From Pseudomonas sp. ICMP 561 (GTDB taxonomy: Bacteria > Pseudomonadota > Gammaproteobacteria > Pseudomonadales > Pseudomonadaceae), in assembly GCF_002699985.1 (NCBI RefSeq), contig NZ_LKBT01000013.1, positions 64,910 through 128,909 of the forward strand: a DNA stretch of 64,000 nt, written 5' to 3'. Within the stretch, counting starts at the first letter, position 1. Each line of letters opens with the position of its first letter. Shown piece after piece: positions 17,301-27,052 of the stretch. Below the pieces are notes generated by a model that had not been told where the DNA came from, did no database searches, and was given only the letters and a program-made list of their open reading frames with translations. Both the position numbers and the translations under genes were made by a program.

Positions 17301-17687
17301 TCAGCTTAGGCGATTTGCACCTACGCGGTCAGCACCATCAGCAGCGACGCGATTTGCACCGACATGGTCAGCACCGTCAGCAGCGACACGGTTTGCACCG
17401 ACGCGGTCAGCACCGTCAGCAGCTACACGATTTGCACCGACATGGTCAGCACCATCAGCAGCGACGCGATTTGCACCGACATGGTCAGCACCATCAGCAG
17501 CGACGCGATTTGCACCCACGCGGTCAGCACCGTCAGCGGCTACACGGTTTGCACCTACATGATCCGAACCGCCTTCAGCAACTATCGGGGCGTTCAACTG
17601 GTTTTGTACATTTATGGCTGGAAGGGCGAAAGCACTTGCAGCCAGCAGGGAGAAGGTAAAGCCAAAAATCACGTTTGAAGTTTTCAT
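17301..17687 (-). CDS. Secreted protein made of 13-residue tandem repeats
   Basis: A 128-residue protein. The signal peptide is about 1-22 (MKTSNVIFGFTFSLLAASAF, ALP), followed by a short unique stretch INVQNQLNAPIVAEGGS and then seven copies, the last truncated, of a 13-residue unit DxVGANRVAADGA in which x is His or Arg. The DNA repeats are 39 bp and almost identical, with the second codon varying. Related Pseudomonas proteins with GGADR-type repeats carry the database name 'phage infection protein'; I do not consider that a demonstrated function. GGAG lies nine bases before the ATG and a terminator follows. The repeat is hydrophilic and Asp/Arg rich, suggesting an extracellular or periplasmic disordered or ion-binding protein. 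Confidence 0.85.
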   Translation of the reverse strand: MKTSNVIFGFTFSLLAASAFALPAINVQNQLNAPIVAEGGSDHVGANRVAADGADRVGANRVAADGADHVGANRVAADGADHVGANRVAADGADRVGANRVAADGADHVGANRVAADGADRVGANRLS

Positions 17688-17954
17688 GGTAGTTGCTCCA
17701 GATCGGTTAGTTGTTAACTCGGTATGGAGGCAATGCTACGCCGCTGGTATTTATTAAGAAGTCAATGCGATTACTACCCATCATCGGCCAAATTGATAGT
17801 TGAAAATGTCTCTAAAGGATCTGTCATTCCGGTCGATGACGATATGCACTCATACGTATACGTTGCCCTTGAGCTATCAGCCACTAACCTGTGTGAACGC
17901 GGAAAGTGCGCCGGGTATTAATTTTCTTTGAATTACCCAACCGGATGGCAGCAT

Positions 17955-20585
17955 GTGAGTAAAGCCCAGGCACCAGCGAGCCGTGACAAGGGCTCGTATA
18001 GCACCTTCTTTTTACCTCTCGGGGTGCTGCTCATCGGCGCATTTCTATCCTATGGCCTGGGCGCACTGGATAATGCACGTCACCGTGATAACGATCGGGC
18101 AGGCCTGGCCCTTCAACTCAGCAGTCTCGGCACGCAACTGGCGGAGCGTGTGCGATTTGCGTTCAGCGGCACCGAAGGCATTGCTCAACTGATCAGTATT
18201 GACGGGAGTATCTCGCCTCAGCATTTCAGGCGTATGGCACACAGCGCTATTGACGCTGTGCCTTACATTCGCAACATCGTCATCGCGCCCGATGAAGTGA
18301 TTCTGGATACGTACCCCCTGGCAGGCAATGAAGGCATCATCGGCCTGGACTATCGAAGCCTGCTCAACCAGTACCCACTGATAGAAAAAGCACGCGTGAC
18401 CGGCGCCGCTTTGCTGGCCGGGCCCTTGACGCTGTATCAGGGGGGCAGGGAATTGATCTATCGCCGTCCTGTTTTCCTCTCTGCACATCCTGAGCATGAG
18501 CCGTACTGGGGCGTTATTTCCGTAGTCACCAGTACTGACGCCTTGCTGAAGGCAGCCGGACTTGAAGAGGAGGAAGGGCTGCAAATCGCGTTGCGCGGCC
18601 ACGATGGCCTCGGTGCTGCAGGTCAGTTGATTTATGGTGATCCAGCTTTGTTCGACAGCGATCCGATCATGGTCGACGTCAGTATCCCCGGTGGCCGCTG
18701 GCAGTTGGCGGCCCTGCCCAAAAACGGTTGGGTAGAACGTTCAATCCTTGACTCCTCGCTTTTCCTCCTGGCAATTTCGACGTCCATACTGTTGAGTCTC
18801 TTCATTCTGCAGGCCAGTCTGAATAACCGACTTATTCAGCGGCGAAACGCCGAGCTGTGTAAAGAGATTACCGAGCGGGAAGTTGTGACCTCTTCGCTGA
18901 TACAAAGTGAAGATCGCTTCCGCATGTTGTTCGAGCGTTCACCGGACCCCATCTGGATCAGGGGCCAGGATGGGCGGATCAATCTGGGTAACACTGCCGC
19001 AATGAAGGCCTTGGGGTTCGAGGGTGACTCGTTCCCCAGTGTCACCGTGGCCGACATCTCTCCACAGTTCCAGCCTGACGGGCAGTCCTCGGTAGTCAAA
19101 GCCGCAGCGCTTCGAGTCGAAGTAGAACGTGAGGGCTCGCTGCGTTTCGAGTGGGATCACAAACGTGTGGATGGCAGCGTGTTTCCAACCGAGGTGACGC
19201 TGTGCACCATGCAACTGGCGCAAGAGCTGGTGACTTACGCGATCGTGCGAGACGTTACGGTGCGTAGAGAAGCCGAACGCGGGCTTGAGCGGCTGGCTCA
19301 CTTCGACTCGGTGACCGGCTTGCCTAACCGTGTGTTGTTTCACACGCAACTGATCCAGGGCATCGAGCAGGCCAAACGTCAGAACAACTGCATGGCCGTG
19401 CTGATGCTGGATCTGGATGGCTTCAAGATGGTCAACGACAGCCTGGGCCACCCGATGGGCGATCTGTTGTTGCAGCAGGCCACCCACCGCTTCGTCGACG
19501 CAGCAAGGTTTGGGGATGTTGTCGCTCGACTGGGTGGCGACGAGTTCGGCTTTATCCTTGACGGGCTTGAGTGCGAGGCGGACGTGGTACCGGTGGTGGG
19601 CAGGATCCTGCAGTCGCTGCACAAGCCATTCGATCTGGACGGGACCGCCGCGTTAGTGACTGCCAGTATCGGCGTCACGATGTATCCGGAAAACGGCACC
19701 ACGGCCCAGGCGCTTCTGACCCAGGCCGATACGGCAATGTACGCCGCCAAAGAGGCCGGTCGTGACGATTTCTGTTTCTACCAGCCGCATATGACCACCC
19801 TGATTCAGGCGCGGGTGGCGCTGGAGGCAGCGATACGTCAGGCGCTTGAGCGCAATGAATTTGAAGTCTGGTACCAGCCCAAGCGCGATCTGAGAACTGG
19901 CAAGGTCGAAGGCGCAGAGGCATTGATTCGCTGGCGCAGCCCGACGCTGGGTCTGGTGTCGCCTGCCGATTTCATCCCGCTGGCTGAGCGCACAGGGTTG
20001 ATCGTCTCGATCGGCCAATGGGTGCTCGACCAGGTGTGCAGGCAGTCGAGGCTCTGGCTCGACTCCGGGCAGTACAACCAGCATGTGGCAATCAACGTGG
20101 CCGTCATGCAAATAGAACGCAGCGATTTTGTCGAGGACGTACGGCTGGCCCTGGCGCGCTATGACTTGCCCGCCCGGGCGCTGGAGGTAGAGGTCACCGA
20201 AAGCCTGATCATGAATCGTCAGGAGCTGGCGCACACGGTGCTGAGTCAGCTGCGCAACATGGGCCTGAGCGTAGCCATTGATGATTTTGGTACCGGTTAT
20301 TCCTCTCTGGCTTACCTGAAAGATTTGCCCATCGACAACCTGAAAATAGACCGCACGTTCATTTCCGGTCTGCCTCATGACAAAGCCTACGTCGCCATCA
20401 CTCAGGCCGTCATAGAGCTGGGGCATGCGCTGGGCTACACCGTCACCGCCGAAGGTATCGAAACCGTCGAGCAACTGGCGTTCCTGAGCGAGGCAGGGTG
20501 TGACACCGGGCAAGGCTATCTGATTAGCCGACCGATGCCGCTGGAAGAGTTTGAAGCCTGGTTGGCTGAGTCTGTGCTGATTTGA
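17955..20585 (+). CDS. CHASE-PAS-GGDEF-EAL cyclic-di-GMP protein
   Basis: An inner-membrane sensor that can make and break cyclic di-GMP. From the GTG start: TM1 about 19-42, CHASE-type periplasmic domain about 50-245, TM2 about 264-290, PAS about 312-430, GGDEF domain with intact RLGGDEFGF (527-531), then EAL domain with EALIRW (655-659), ESLIMN and DDFGTGYSS. An RxxD product-inhibition site (RFGD) lies five residues before GGDEF. Both active-site motifs are intact, so it may be bifunctional, with the balance set by the CHASE ligand. The start is uncertain: an in-frame TTG at 17928 has no ribosome site, and the GTG at 17955 has only a weak one. A second GGDEF-EAL gene follows after 166 bp. 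Confidence 0.9.
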   Translation: MSKAQAPASRDKGSYSTFFLPLGVLLIGAFLSYGLGALDNARHRDNDRAGLALQLSSLGTQLAERVRFAFSGTEGIAQLISIDGSISPQHFRRMAHSAIDAVPYIRNIVIAPDEVILDTYPLAGNEGIIGLDYRSLLNQYPLIEKARVTGAALLAGPLTLYQGGRELIYRRPVFLSAHPEHEPYWGVISVVTSTDALLKAAGLEEEEGLQIALRGHDGLGAAGQLIYGDPALFDSDPIMVDVSIPGGRWQLAALPKNGWVERSILDSSLFLLAISTSILLSLFILQASLNNRLIQRRNAELCKEITEREVVTSSLIQSEDRFRMLFERSPDPIWIRGQDGRINLGNTAAMKALGFEGDSFPSVTVADISPQFQPDGQSSVVKAAALRVEVEREGSLRFEWDHKRVDGSVFPTEVTLCTMQLAQELVTYAIVRDVTVRREAERGLERLAHFDSVTGLPNRVLFHTQLIQGIEQAKRQNNCMAVLMLDLDGFKMVNDSLGHPMGDLLLQQATHRFVDAARFGDVVARLGGDEFGFILDGLECEADVVPVVGRILQSLHKPFDLDGTAALVTASIGVTMYPENGTTAQALLTQADTAMYAAKEAGRDDFCFYQPHMTTLIQARVALEAAIRQALERNEFEVWYQPKRDLRTGKVEGAEALIRWRSPTLGLVSPADFIPLAERTGLIVSIGQWVLDQVCRQSRLWLDSGQYNQHVAINVAVMQIERSDFVEDVRLALARYDLPARALEVEVTESLIMNRQELAHTVLSQLRNMGLSVAIDDFGTGYSSLAYLKDLPIDNLKIDRTFISGLPHDKAYVAITQAVIELGHALGYTVTAEGIETVEQLAFLSEAGCDTGQGYLISRPMPLEEFEAWLAESVLI

Positions 20586-20751
20586 AAATCATGGTCTACA
20601 GTCAAAATGCCACCATTCATCGGAAGACGTGCACAAACCGCTCGCGCTGCCGACACGAATAGATAAGTGCACGGTCTATCGATGTACTTGACCAAAACTG
20701 GAAGGGATATCTGGTCGGTTATAACTGGTTGAACTTTCAGAGCCACGCCTG

Positions 20752-22692
20752 ATGAATAAATCCTTGTTCGCCAATTTGCGAGCGCTCATGTCTGTGCCTC
20801 AAGACAACCCTGGATTGGTCAAAGCCCAATACATCGCGTTGTCCCGGCAACTGCCGATGATGTACTTCATCCTGCTGGTCAATACGCTGGTGCTGGCGGG
20901 TACTCATTACTCAGCTGCCCCGGCCTGGCTGGCGGTTTATTGCCCGCTGGTCATGACGGTATTCGGTGTTATCCGCGCCGTGGAGTGGTGGCGTACGCGT
21001 ACACGCACTGCCAGCCCGGCACAGATGCTGACCGCCCTGAAACGCACAAATCGCCTGGCGCCACTCGTTGCTGCGGGCTTTACAGCCTGGTCGCTGGCGC
21101 TGTTTCCTTATGGCGACAGCTACGGTCAGGCTCATGTCGCCTTCTTCATGGCGATTACGGTCATCGCCTGCATCTTCTGCATGATGCATTTGCTTCCTGC
21201 GGCGCTGGCAACCACGGTCGTGGTCAATACGGCGTTCGTGGTGTTCTTCGCCTCGACCAACAACATCACATTTATTGCGACCGCGATTGATGTCGTGCTG
21301 GTTTCCATCGCGATGCTCGTGATCCTCAAGGCCCAGTACGGCGACTTCAAGCGACTGGTCAACATGCAGGCCAGCACTGAAAGGCTCAGTAACGAGAACC
21401 GCCGCCTTGCCAATATGGACAGCCTGACCGGCCTGGCCAATCGTCGACAGTTTTTTTCTTTGCTCGACATCTTGCTTGAAGAAGCTCGGGTACAGGATGC
21501 GCGCCTGGCGGTCGGCTTGATCGACCTGGACGGCTTCAAACCGGTCAATGATCTCTACGGCCACAGCATTGGCGACAAGCTGCTGTATCAAGTGGGCCAA
21601 CGTTTGACGGGTTTATTGAACGATGGCGTGCATCTGGCTCGACTGGGCGGAGACGAATTTGCGTTGATCATGACCGATGCCAAAAGCGACGAGCAGTTGC
21701 GCGCTTTCGGTGAGCTGATCTGTGCACGGATGCGTGAGCCTTTTCTGTTGGTGGATATTCCGATCCAGATCAGCGCCTCTATGGGCATCGCAACCTTTCC
21801 CGATCTCGCTGTCAGCGAAACCGAAGTTTACGAATACGCTGACTACGCGCTTTACCAAAGCAAGCGCAACCGACCGGGCACGGTGTGCATGTTCTCCGGT
21901 GTACATCGTCAGCAACTGAGTCAGCAGGGTTTGACCGAACAAGCGCTGCGCAGGGCGAACCTGAATGAAGAGTTTCACGTGGTGTTCCAGCCCATCGTCG
22001 ATATTCATAGCCAGCGAACCGTCGCGTTCGAGGCACTGGCTCGCTGGCGGAGTCCTGAGTTGGGGAATGTGCCGCCCAGTGAGTTCATTCCCATCGCCGA
22101 ACGTATCGGCATGGTTAACCGCTTGACCGTGCCACTGTTGAGCAAGGCGCTGGAGGCGGCATCGTCCTGGCCTGCCGGTATTCGCCTTTCGTTCAACCTT
22201 TCCGCCCATGATTGCGGGTCGGAGGAGGCTGCTCAGGTTATTGTCCAGGCCATCAAAGACAGCGCGTTCGATCCGTCGTGTCTGGATCTGGAAATTACTG
22301 AAACCGCGGTGATTCAGGACCTTGCCCAGACCCAGCGGGCCATCGGGCTGTTCCGCAGTCTAGGCTGTGGTATTTCCCTGGATGACTTCGGCACCGGGTA
22401 CTCAAGCCTGAGCCAGATTCATGCGCTGTCACTGACCAAGCTCAAAGTTGACCGTACGTTTGTGACCGACATCCACCTCAACCCTGCGAGCTTCAAAATC
22501 GTCAAATCCCTGGTCGCGTTGTGCCAAGACATGCAGCTTGAATGCATCGTCGAAGGAGTTGAAACGGCAGCAGAACTGGGCGCACTGAGGAGCCTTGGCT
22601 GCATGTCCGCACAGGGCTACCTGTTTTCGCGACCGATACCGCTGGAGGAGATTGGAGGGTGGTTCGAGCATGAGCAGGTTTCTGCGGCCTAG
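20752..22692 (+). CDS. Membrane GGDEF-EAL cyclic-di-GMP protein
   Basis: A 646-residue protein with about six N-terminal membrane helices (about 35-190) and no recognised ligand domain, then a GGDEF domain (RLGGDEFAL, 299-303) and an EAL domain (FEALARW, 427-431; [21 protein letters not shown]). Both motifs are intact. Unlike the upstream gene it lacks RxxD at the inhibitory site (NDGVHLARL precedes GGDEF), so product inhibition of any cyclase activity would be absent. The two genes share orientation and a 166-bp gap, so they may be separately expressed. A REP doublet lies downstream. Confidence 0.9.
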   Translation: MNKSLFANLRALMSVPQDNPGLVKAQYIALSRQLPMMYFILLVNTLVLAGTHYSAAPAWLAVYCPLVMTVFGVIRAVEWWRTRTRTASPAQMLTALKRTNRLAPLVAAGFTAWSLALFPYGDSYGQAHVAFFMAITVIACIFCMMHLLPAALATTVVVNTAFVVFFASTNNITFIATAIDVVLVSIAMLVILKAQYGDFKRLVNMQASTERLSNENRRLANMDSLTGLANRRQFFSLLDILLEEARVQDARLAVGLIDLDGFKPVNDLYGHSIGDKLLYQVGQRLTGLLNDGVHLARLGGDEFALIMTDAKSDEQLRAFGELICARMREPFLLVDIPIQISASMGIATFPDLAVSETEVYEYADYALYQSKRNRPGTVCMFSGVHRQQLSQQGLTEQALRRANLNEEFHVVFQPIVDIHSQRTVAFEALARWRSPELGNVPPSEFIPIAERIGMVNRLTVPLLSKALEAASSWPAGIRLSFNLSAHDCGSEEAAQVIVQAIKDSAFDPSCLDLEITETAVIQDLAQTQRAIGLFRSLGCGISLDDFGTGYSSLSQIHALSLTKLKVDRTFVTDIHLNPASFKIVKSLVALCQDMQLECIVEGVETAAELGALRSLGCMSAQGYLFSRPIPLEEIGGWFEHEQVSAA

Positions 22693-22710
22693 TTCCTGAT
22701 TCAAAAGCCT

Positions 22711-22784
22711 CTGTAGGAGCTGCCGAAGGCTGCGATAGCGGCGTGTCAGGAGTAAATGCTTCGCAGCCTTCGGCAGCTCCTACG
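22711..22784. repeat. REP doublet, gctgccgaaggc class
   Basis: ctgtaggagctgccgaaggc (22711) pairs with gccttcggcagctcctacgg ending at 22784. It lies between convergent genes. Confidence 0.88.
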
Positions 22785-22802
22785 GGTATTCGGTGGACAT
22801 GA

Positions 22803-23792
22803 CTATTCTGCAAACATCACTTCCCGCGACCGCCCCAGCAGCAACCCCTGATTCAACTCCGTCACCTCCCGAATGTAATCCCACAGCACTGTAATCCGCT
22901 TGAGCTTGCGTAGATCCTCCCTGCAGTACATCCAGAAGTGCCGGGTGATGTTCACTTCTTCTGCCAGCACCGGTATCAACCGAGAATCCTGAGCGGCAAG
23001 AAAGCACGGCAAAATCGCCACTGCACGGCCTTGCAGCGCAGCGAGGTATTGGGCGATGACGCTGGTACTGCGTAACTGAGCCTGAGCGCCGGGGAGCAGG
23101 TTGCTGAGGTAAAGCAGCTCCGAGCTGAAGGCCAGATCGTCTACGTAACTGATGAAAGTATGCTCGGCCAGATCCGCCGTGCTGTTGAGCGGTGTGTGGC
23201 TGTCCAGGTATTCCTGAGTCGCGTACAGGCGCAGGTTGTAATCGCACAATTTGCAGCACACATAAGGCCCATGCTCCGGTCGCTCCAGGGCAATGACGAT
23301 ATCGGCTTCGCGTTTGGACAGGCTGATGAAGTGCGGCAGCGGCAGGATATCCACCGAGATGTCGGGGTAGTCATCCAGGAAATGGCTAAGCTGCGGCGTA
23401 ATGAAAAAACTGCCGAAGCCCTCGGTACAGCCGATGCGGATGTGCCCGGACAATGCCAGGCCTGAGCCCGAAACCTGCTCGCAGGCCAAATGCAACGTAC
23501 TTTCAATGGATTCCGCGTAGCCCAGCAATCGCTGGCCCTCGGCGGTCAATACGAAACCGTTACCGCGAGACTTTTCGAACAGCAGCGTCCCCAGCGAATT
23601 CTCCAGCGACGTGATTCGCCGCGACACCGTTGTGTAATCCACTGCGAGGCGTTTGGCAGCACTGCTTGCCTTGCGGGTACGGGCCACCTCAAGGAAAAAC
23701 TTCAGGTCATCCCAGTTCAGACTGCTCAGGGAGGTGATGTTTTTTTGCATGTTGGTTCTGCTTTTATGTGCGTTCTTGTTAGAAGTTTGCAC
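22803..23792 (-). CDS. LysR-family transcriptional regulator
   Basis: A helix-turn-helix regulator of up to 329 residues. The DNA-binding domain begins LNWDDLKFFLEVARTRKASSAAKRL with VDYTTVSRRI as recognition helix; the C-terminal half is a LysR effector-binding domain. It is divergent from the MFS-mmsA-mmsB genes and is therefore their likely regulator. The GTG at 23792 has GGAG seven bases upstream, while the in-frame ATG at 23750 (MQKNITSL) lacks a clear site; either start is possible and the shorter one is closer to the usual family N-terminus. A REP doublet sits between it and the MFS gene. Confidence 0.88.
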   Translation of the reverse strand: MQTSNKNAHKSRTNMQKNITSLSSLNWDDLKFFLEVARTRKASSAAKRLAVDYTTVSRRITSLENSLGTLLFEKSRGNGFVLTAEGQRLLGYAESIESTLHLACEQVSGSGLALSGHIRIGCTEGFGSFFITPQLSHFLDDYPDISVDILPLPHFISLSKREADIVIALERPEHGPYVCCKLCDYNLRLYATQEYLDSHTPLNSTADLAEHTFISYVDDLAFSSELLYLSNLLPGAQAQLRSTSVIAQYLAALQGRAVAILPCFLAAQDSRLIPVLAEEVNITRHFWMYCREDLRKLKRITVLWDYIREVTELNQGLLLGRSREVMFAE

Positions 23793-23840
23793 ATCTATAC
23801 TCCGATGCAGCCGGTAAACACAGAGCCTGTTGGAATGAAT

Positions 23841-23914
23841 CTGTAGGAGCTGCCGAAGGCTGCGATGGCGGTGTGTCAGGCTTTACGTCTCGCAGCCTTC
23901 GGCAGCTCCTACAG
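23841..23914. repeat. REP doublet, gctgccgaaggc class
   Basis: ctgtaggagctgccgaaggc pairs with gccttcggcagctcctacag. It lies in the divergent gap between the LysR and MFS genes, an unusual position for a REP because both promoters must lie around it. Confidence 0.87.
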
Positions 23915-24027
23915 GGAATGGATTTCGAAACACGAGGATTGAATTGCCCTAGAGCGTCACCCTGCAACCCCAGGCAACACCCCCACGACATAACACCCTG
24001 CACAACAATAAATAAGCGGAGGAGTTT

Positions 24028-25356
24028 ATGAAGGACGCACTCACGGCGGACGCTGGCGCACTCGATGCCGGGCCCGCGAAAAAAGCCAGATCCTATCGCC
24101 TTGCCGGTGCCGCGAGCATGGCGGGCACGACCATCGAGTGGTACGACTTTTTCTTGTACGGCACGGCTGCCGCGCTGATCTTCAACAAAATCTTTTTCCC
24201 TGCACTGGACCCGATCAGCGGCGTTTTGGCGGCATTTGCCACCTACGCTGTGGGCTTTCTCGGGCGGCCACTGGGCGGGATCATATTCGGGCATTTCGGC
24301 GACCGCATCGGGCGCAAATCCATGCTGCTGATGACCCTGATGATGATGGGTATTCCGACGATCATCATCGGCCTGATCCCCACCTATGAACAGATCGGCT
24401 ATTGGGCGGCGCTGATTCTGGTGGTCATGCGCTTTCTGCAAGGCATGGCGGTGGGAGGCGAGTGGGGCGGTGCGGTGTTGATGGCCGTCGAACATGCGCC
24501 TGAAGGCAAAAAAGGCTTCTACGGCAGTTTGCCGCAAACCGGTGTTGGTGCAGGCCTTGTATTGGCAACGCTGGCCATGGGCATGGTCGCCAAATTGCCC
24601 GAAGAAGACATGCTCAGTTGGGGCTGGCGGCTGCCGTTCATTGCCAGCATCGTGCTGCTGGGCGTGGGATGGCTGATCCGTCTGAAAGTGCCGGAGTCGC
24701 CGGACTTCGAAAAGCTCAAGAAAGACAAAATTGCAGTCAAGGTGCCGCTGCTCAAGGTGCTGCGTGAACACCCGCGGGAAACCCTGACGATCATCGGCGC
24801 ACGGACTGCCGAGAACGCCTGGTTCTACATGTCAGTGACCTTCGCCCTGGCGTACGCCGCCAATCAGTTGCAGATCCCTCGTGCCGACGTCCTCAACGCG
24901 ATTACTGCGGGTGCAGCGCTGTCACTGATCACCATGCCGTTTTGCGGCTACCTCTCGGACAAGGTCGGCCAGCGCCGGTTGTACTTCGCAGGTTTATTGC
25001 TGCTGTGCGCGTTTGCCTATCCGTTCTTCGCGATGCTCGGCACCCGCGAACCGCTGTTGGTCTGGTGGGCGATGGTGCTGGCGGTGGGGGTGGTGTTCCC
25101 GATTCTTTATGCCCCTGAATCACTGCTGTTCGCCCGACAATTCCCTGCAGAAATCCGCTACAGCGGCATTTCGGTGTCGGTGCAACTGGCGGGTGTATTG
25201 GGCGGCGGGTTCGCACCGATGATCGCCACCAAACTCCTGGCTTACGCCGATGGCAGCCCGCATTACGTGATCGTTTATCTGGTGGGTATGGGCGTTGTGG
25301 CGTTGTTCTGCACCGCGCTAATGAAGCGCGATCCGCCTCGACACAGGGTGTCCTGA
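24028..25356 (+). CDS. MFS transporter, metabolite:H+ symporter (MHS) type
   Basis: A 442-residue, 12-helix transporter of the MHS branch (ProP/KgtP/ShiA-like). The N-terminal IEWYDFFLYGTAAAL segment (about 36-50), the loop GHFGDRIGRKSML (about 89-101), RFLQGMAVGGEWGGAVLMAVEHAP and the YLSDKVGQRR loop are all diagnostic. GGAGGAG precedes the ATG. It is the first gene of a probable operon with mmsA (36 bp gap) and mmsB. The substrate is probably a carboxylic acid degraded through methylmalonate semialdehyde or 3-hydroxyisobutyrate; that is inferred from position. Confidence 0.9.
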   Translation: MKDALTADAGALDAGPAKKARSYRLAGAASMAGTTIEWYDFFLYGTAAALIFNKIFFPALDPISGVLAAFATYAVGFLGRPLGGIIFGHFGDRIGRKSMLLMTLMMMGIPTIIIGLIPTYEQIGYWAALILVVMRFLQGMAVGGEWGGAVLMAVEHAPEGKKGFYGSLPQTGVGAGLVLATLAMGMVAKLPEEDMLSWGWRLPFIASIVLLGVGWLIRLKVPESPDFEKLKKDKIAVKVPLLKVLREHPRETLTIIGARTAENAWFYMSVTFALAYAANQLQIPRADVLNAITAGAALSLITMPFCGYLSDKVGQRRLYFAGLLLLCAFAYPFFAMLGTREPLLVWWAMVLAVGVVFPILYAPESLLFARQFPAEIRYSGISVSVQLAGVLGGGFAPMIATKLLAYADGSPHYVIVYLVGMGVVALFCTALMKRDPPRHRVS

Positions 25357-25392
25357 GCGAGTCCTGAATAACTGTTTGATTAGGAGATTTTC

Positions 25393-26919
25393 ATGAACGC
25401 TTCCCCGAACAACAAGGACAACACCGTGGATCGAGTCAAGCTGCTGATCAATGGCGAGTGGGTTGAATCGCAAAGCACCGAATGGCACGACATCATCAAC
25501 CCGGCGACCCAGCACGTGCTGGCTCAAGTGCCGTTTGCCACGACCGGCGAAGTGGATGCCGCCGTGGCTGCCGCGCAGAAGGCTTTTCAGACCTGGCGTC
25601 ATACGCCGATTGGTGCGCGGATGCGCATCATGCTCAAGTTGCAGGCGTTGATTCGTGAACACTCGTCGCGCATTGCGGCAGTGCTCAGCGCCGAACAGGG
25701 CAAGACCATCGCCGATGCGGAGGGCGATATCTTTCGCGGCCTGGAAGTGGTTGAACACGCCTGCTCCATCGGTAGCCTGCAAATGGGCGAGTTCTCCGAG
25801 AACGTCGCAGGCGGTGTTGACACCTTCACCTTGCGCCAGCCCTTGGGCGTCTGCGCGGGCATCACACCGTTCAACTTCCCGGCAATGATCCCGTTGTGGA
25901 TGTTCCCGATGGCCATCGCCTGCGGTAACACCTTCGTGCTCAAGCCCTCCGAGCAGGACCCGATGTCGACCATGTTGCTGGTCGAGCTCGCTGTAGATGC
26001 GGGTGTTCCGCCGGGCGTTCTCAACGTGGTGCATGGCGGTAAGGAGGTTGTGGATGCCATTTGCACCCACAAGGACATCAAAGCTGTTTCCTTTGTGGGT
26101 TCTACCGCCGTCGGCACCCATGTCTATAACCTGGCCGGTCAACACGGCAAGCGCGTGCAGTCGATGATGGGGGCCAAGAATCACGCAGTGGTGCTGCCTG
26201 ACGCCAATCGTCAACAAACGCTGAATGCCTTGGTCGGTGCCGGGTTCGGTGCTGCCGGTCAACGCTGTATGGCCACTTCAGTGGTGGTATTGGTCGGCGC
26301 GGCGAAGCAATGGCTGCCGGACCTCAAAGCCCTGGCGCAGCAACTCAAGGTTAACGCCGGTAGCGAGGCGGGCACCGATGTTGGGCCGGTGATTTCCAGG
26401 CGCGCCAAACAGCGGATTCTGGACCTGATCGAAAGTGGCGTGCGCGAAGGGGCGAAGCTCGAACTGGACGGCCGCGACATTAAGGTGCCGGGTTTTGAGG
26501 ACGGTAACTTTGTCGGGCCGACGCTGTTCTCTGGTGTCACTACTGAGATGCAGATATACACCCAGGAAATCTTCGGTCCGGTGCTGGTGGTGCTGGAGGT
26601 CGACACGCTGGATCAGGCCATCGCGCTGGTCAACGCCAATCCCTTTGGCAATGGCACCGGCCTGTTCACCCAGAGCGGCGCGGCGGCGCGCAAGTTTCAG
26701 AGTGAGATCGACGTTGGGCAGGTGGGGATCAACATCCCGATTCCGGTGCCCGTGCCGTTCTTCAGTTTCACCGGTTCACGCGGTTCCAAACTCGGCGACC
26801 TCGGCCCTTACGGCAAACAGGTGGTGCAGTTCTACACTCAGACCAAGACTGTCACCAGTCGCTGGTTTGACGATGACAGTGTGAATGACGGGGTGAATAC
26901 CACCATAAACCTGAAGTAG
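25393..26919 (+). CDS. mmsA: CoA-acylating methylmalonate-semialdehyde dehydrogenase
   Basis: A 508-residue ALDH-superfamily enzyme that converts methylmalonate semialdehyde plus CoA and NAD+ to propionyl-CoA, or malonate semialdehyde to acetyl-CoA. Visible features are [13 protein letters not shown] (about 158-170), the catalytic Cys292 in GAAGQRCMA, and [10 protein letters not shown] (258-267), where the usual general-base Glu is replaced by Asn, a hallmark of the CoA-acylating MmsA group. It ends with the MmsA-type [24 protein letters not shown]. It lies between the transporter and mmsB. A REP doublet separates it from mmsB. Confidence 0.95.
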   Translation: MNASPNNKDNTVDRVKLLINGEWVESQSTEWHDIINPATQHVLAQVPFATTGEVDAAVAAAQKAFQTWRHTPIGARMRIMLKLQALIREHSSRIAAVLSAEQGKTIADAEGDIFRGLEVVEHACSIGSLQMGEFSENVAGGVDTFTLRQPLGVCAGITPFNFPAMIPLWMFPMAIACGNTFVLKPSEQDPMSTMLLVELAVDAGVPPGVLNVVHGGKEVVDAICTHKDIKAVSFVGSTAVGTHVYNLAGQHGKRVQSMMGAKNHAVVLPDANRQQTLNALVGAGFGAAGQRCMATSVVVLVGAAKQWLPDLKALAQQLKVNAGSEAGTDVGPVISRRAKQRILDLIESGVREGAKLELDGRDIKVPGFEDGNFVGPTLFSGVTTEMQIYTQEIFGPVLVVLEVDTLDQAIALVNANPFGNGTGLFTQSGAAARKFQSEIDVGQVGINIPIPVPVPFFSFTGSRGSKLGDLGPYGKQVVQFYTQTKTVTSRWFDDDSVNDGVNTTINLK

Positions 26920-26926
26920 AGATAAG

Positions 26927-27020
26927 CCGTAGGACCGGCTTTAGCCGGGAGGGCGATATTCCTCACGAAGAAAATACGGCGTATGCACCGGCCTCCTCCC
27001 GGCTAAAGCCGGTCCTACGG
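26927..27020. repeat. REP doublet, ccggctttagccgg class
   Basis: ccgtaggaccggctttagcc (26927) is mirrored by ggctaaagccggtcctacgg (27001-27020). It is located inside the mmsA-mmsB operon, where it would modulate relative message levels. Confidence 0.88.
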
Positions 27021-27052
27021 GTCGATGCAACATTTCATGATGGAGAACAACA

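Noticed and set aside
17224..17562. Plus-strand frame made of RFAPTxSAPSAAT-like repeats
   Set aside because: It is the antisense of the 39-bp repeats; the minus-strand frame has a signal peptide, ribosome site and terminator.
17307..17573. 39-bp direct repeats resembling a CRISPR array
   Set aside because: Repeats are contiguous with no unique spacers and are in frame within a protein gene; no cas genes are present.
17724..17921. 65-codon plus-strand frame before the CHASE-GGDEF-EAL gene
   Set aside because: No ribosome site, no recognisable features, and it lies in the promoter region of two divergent genes.
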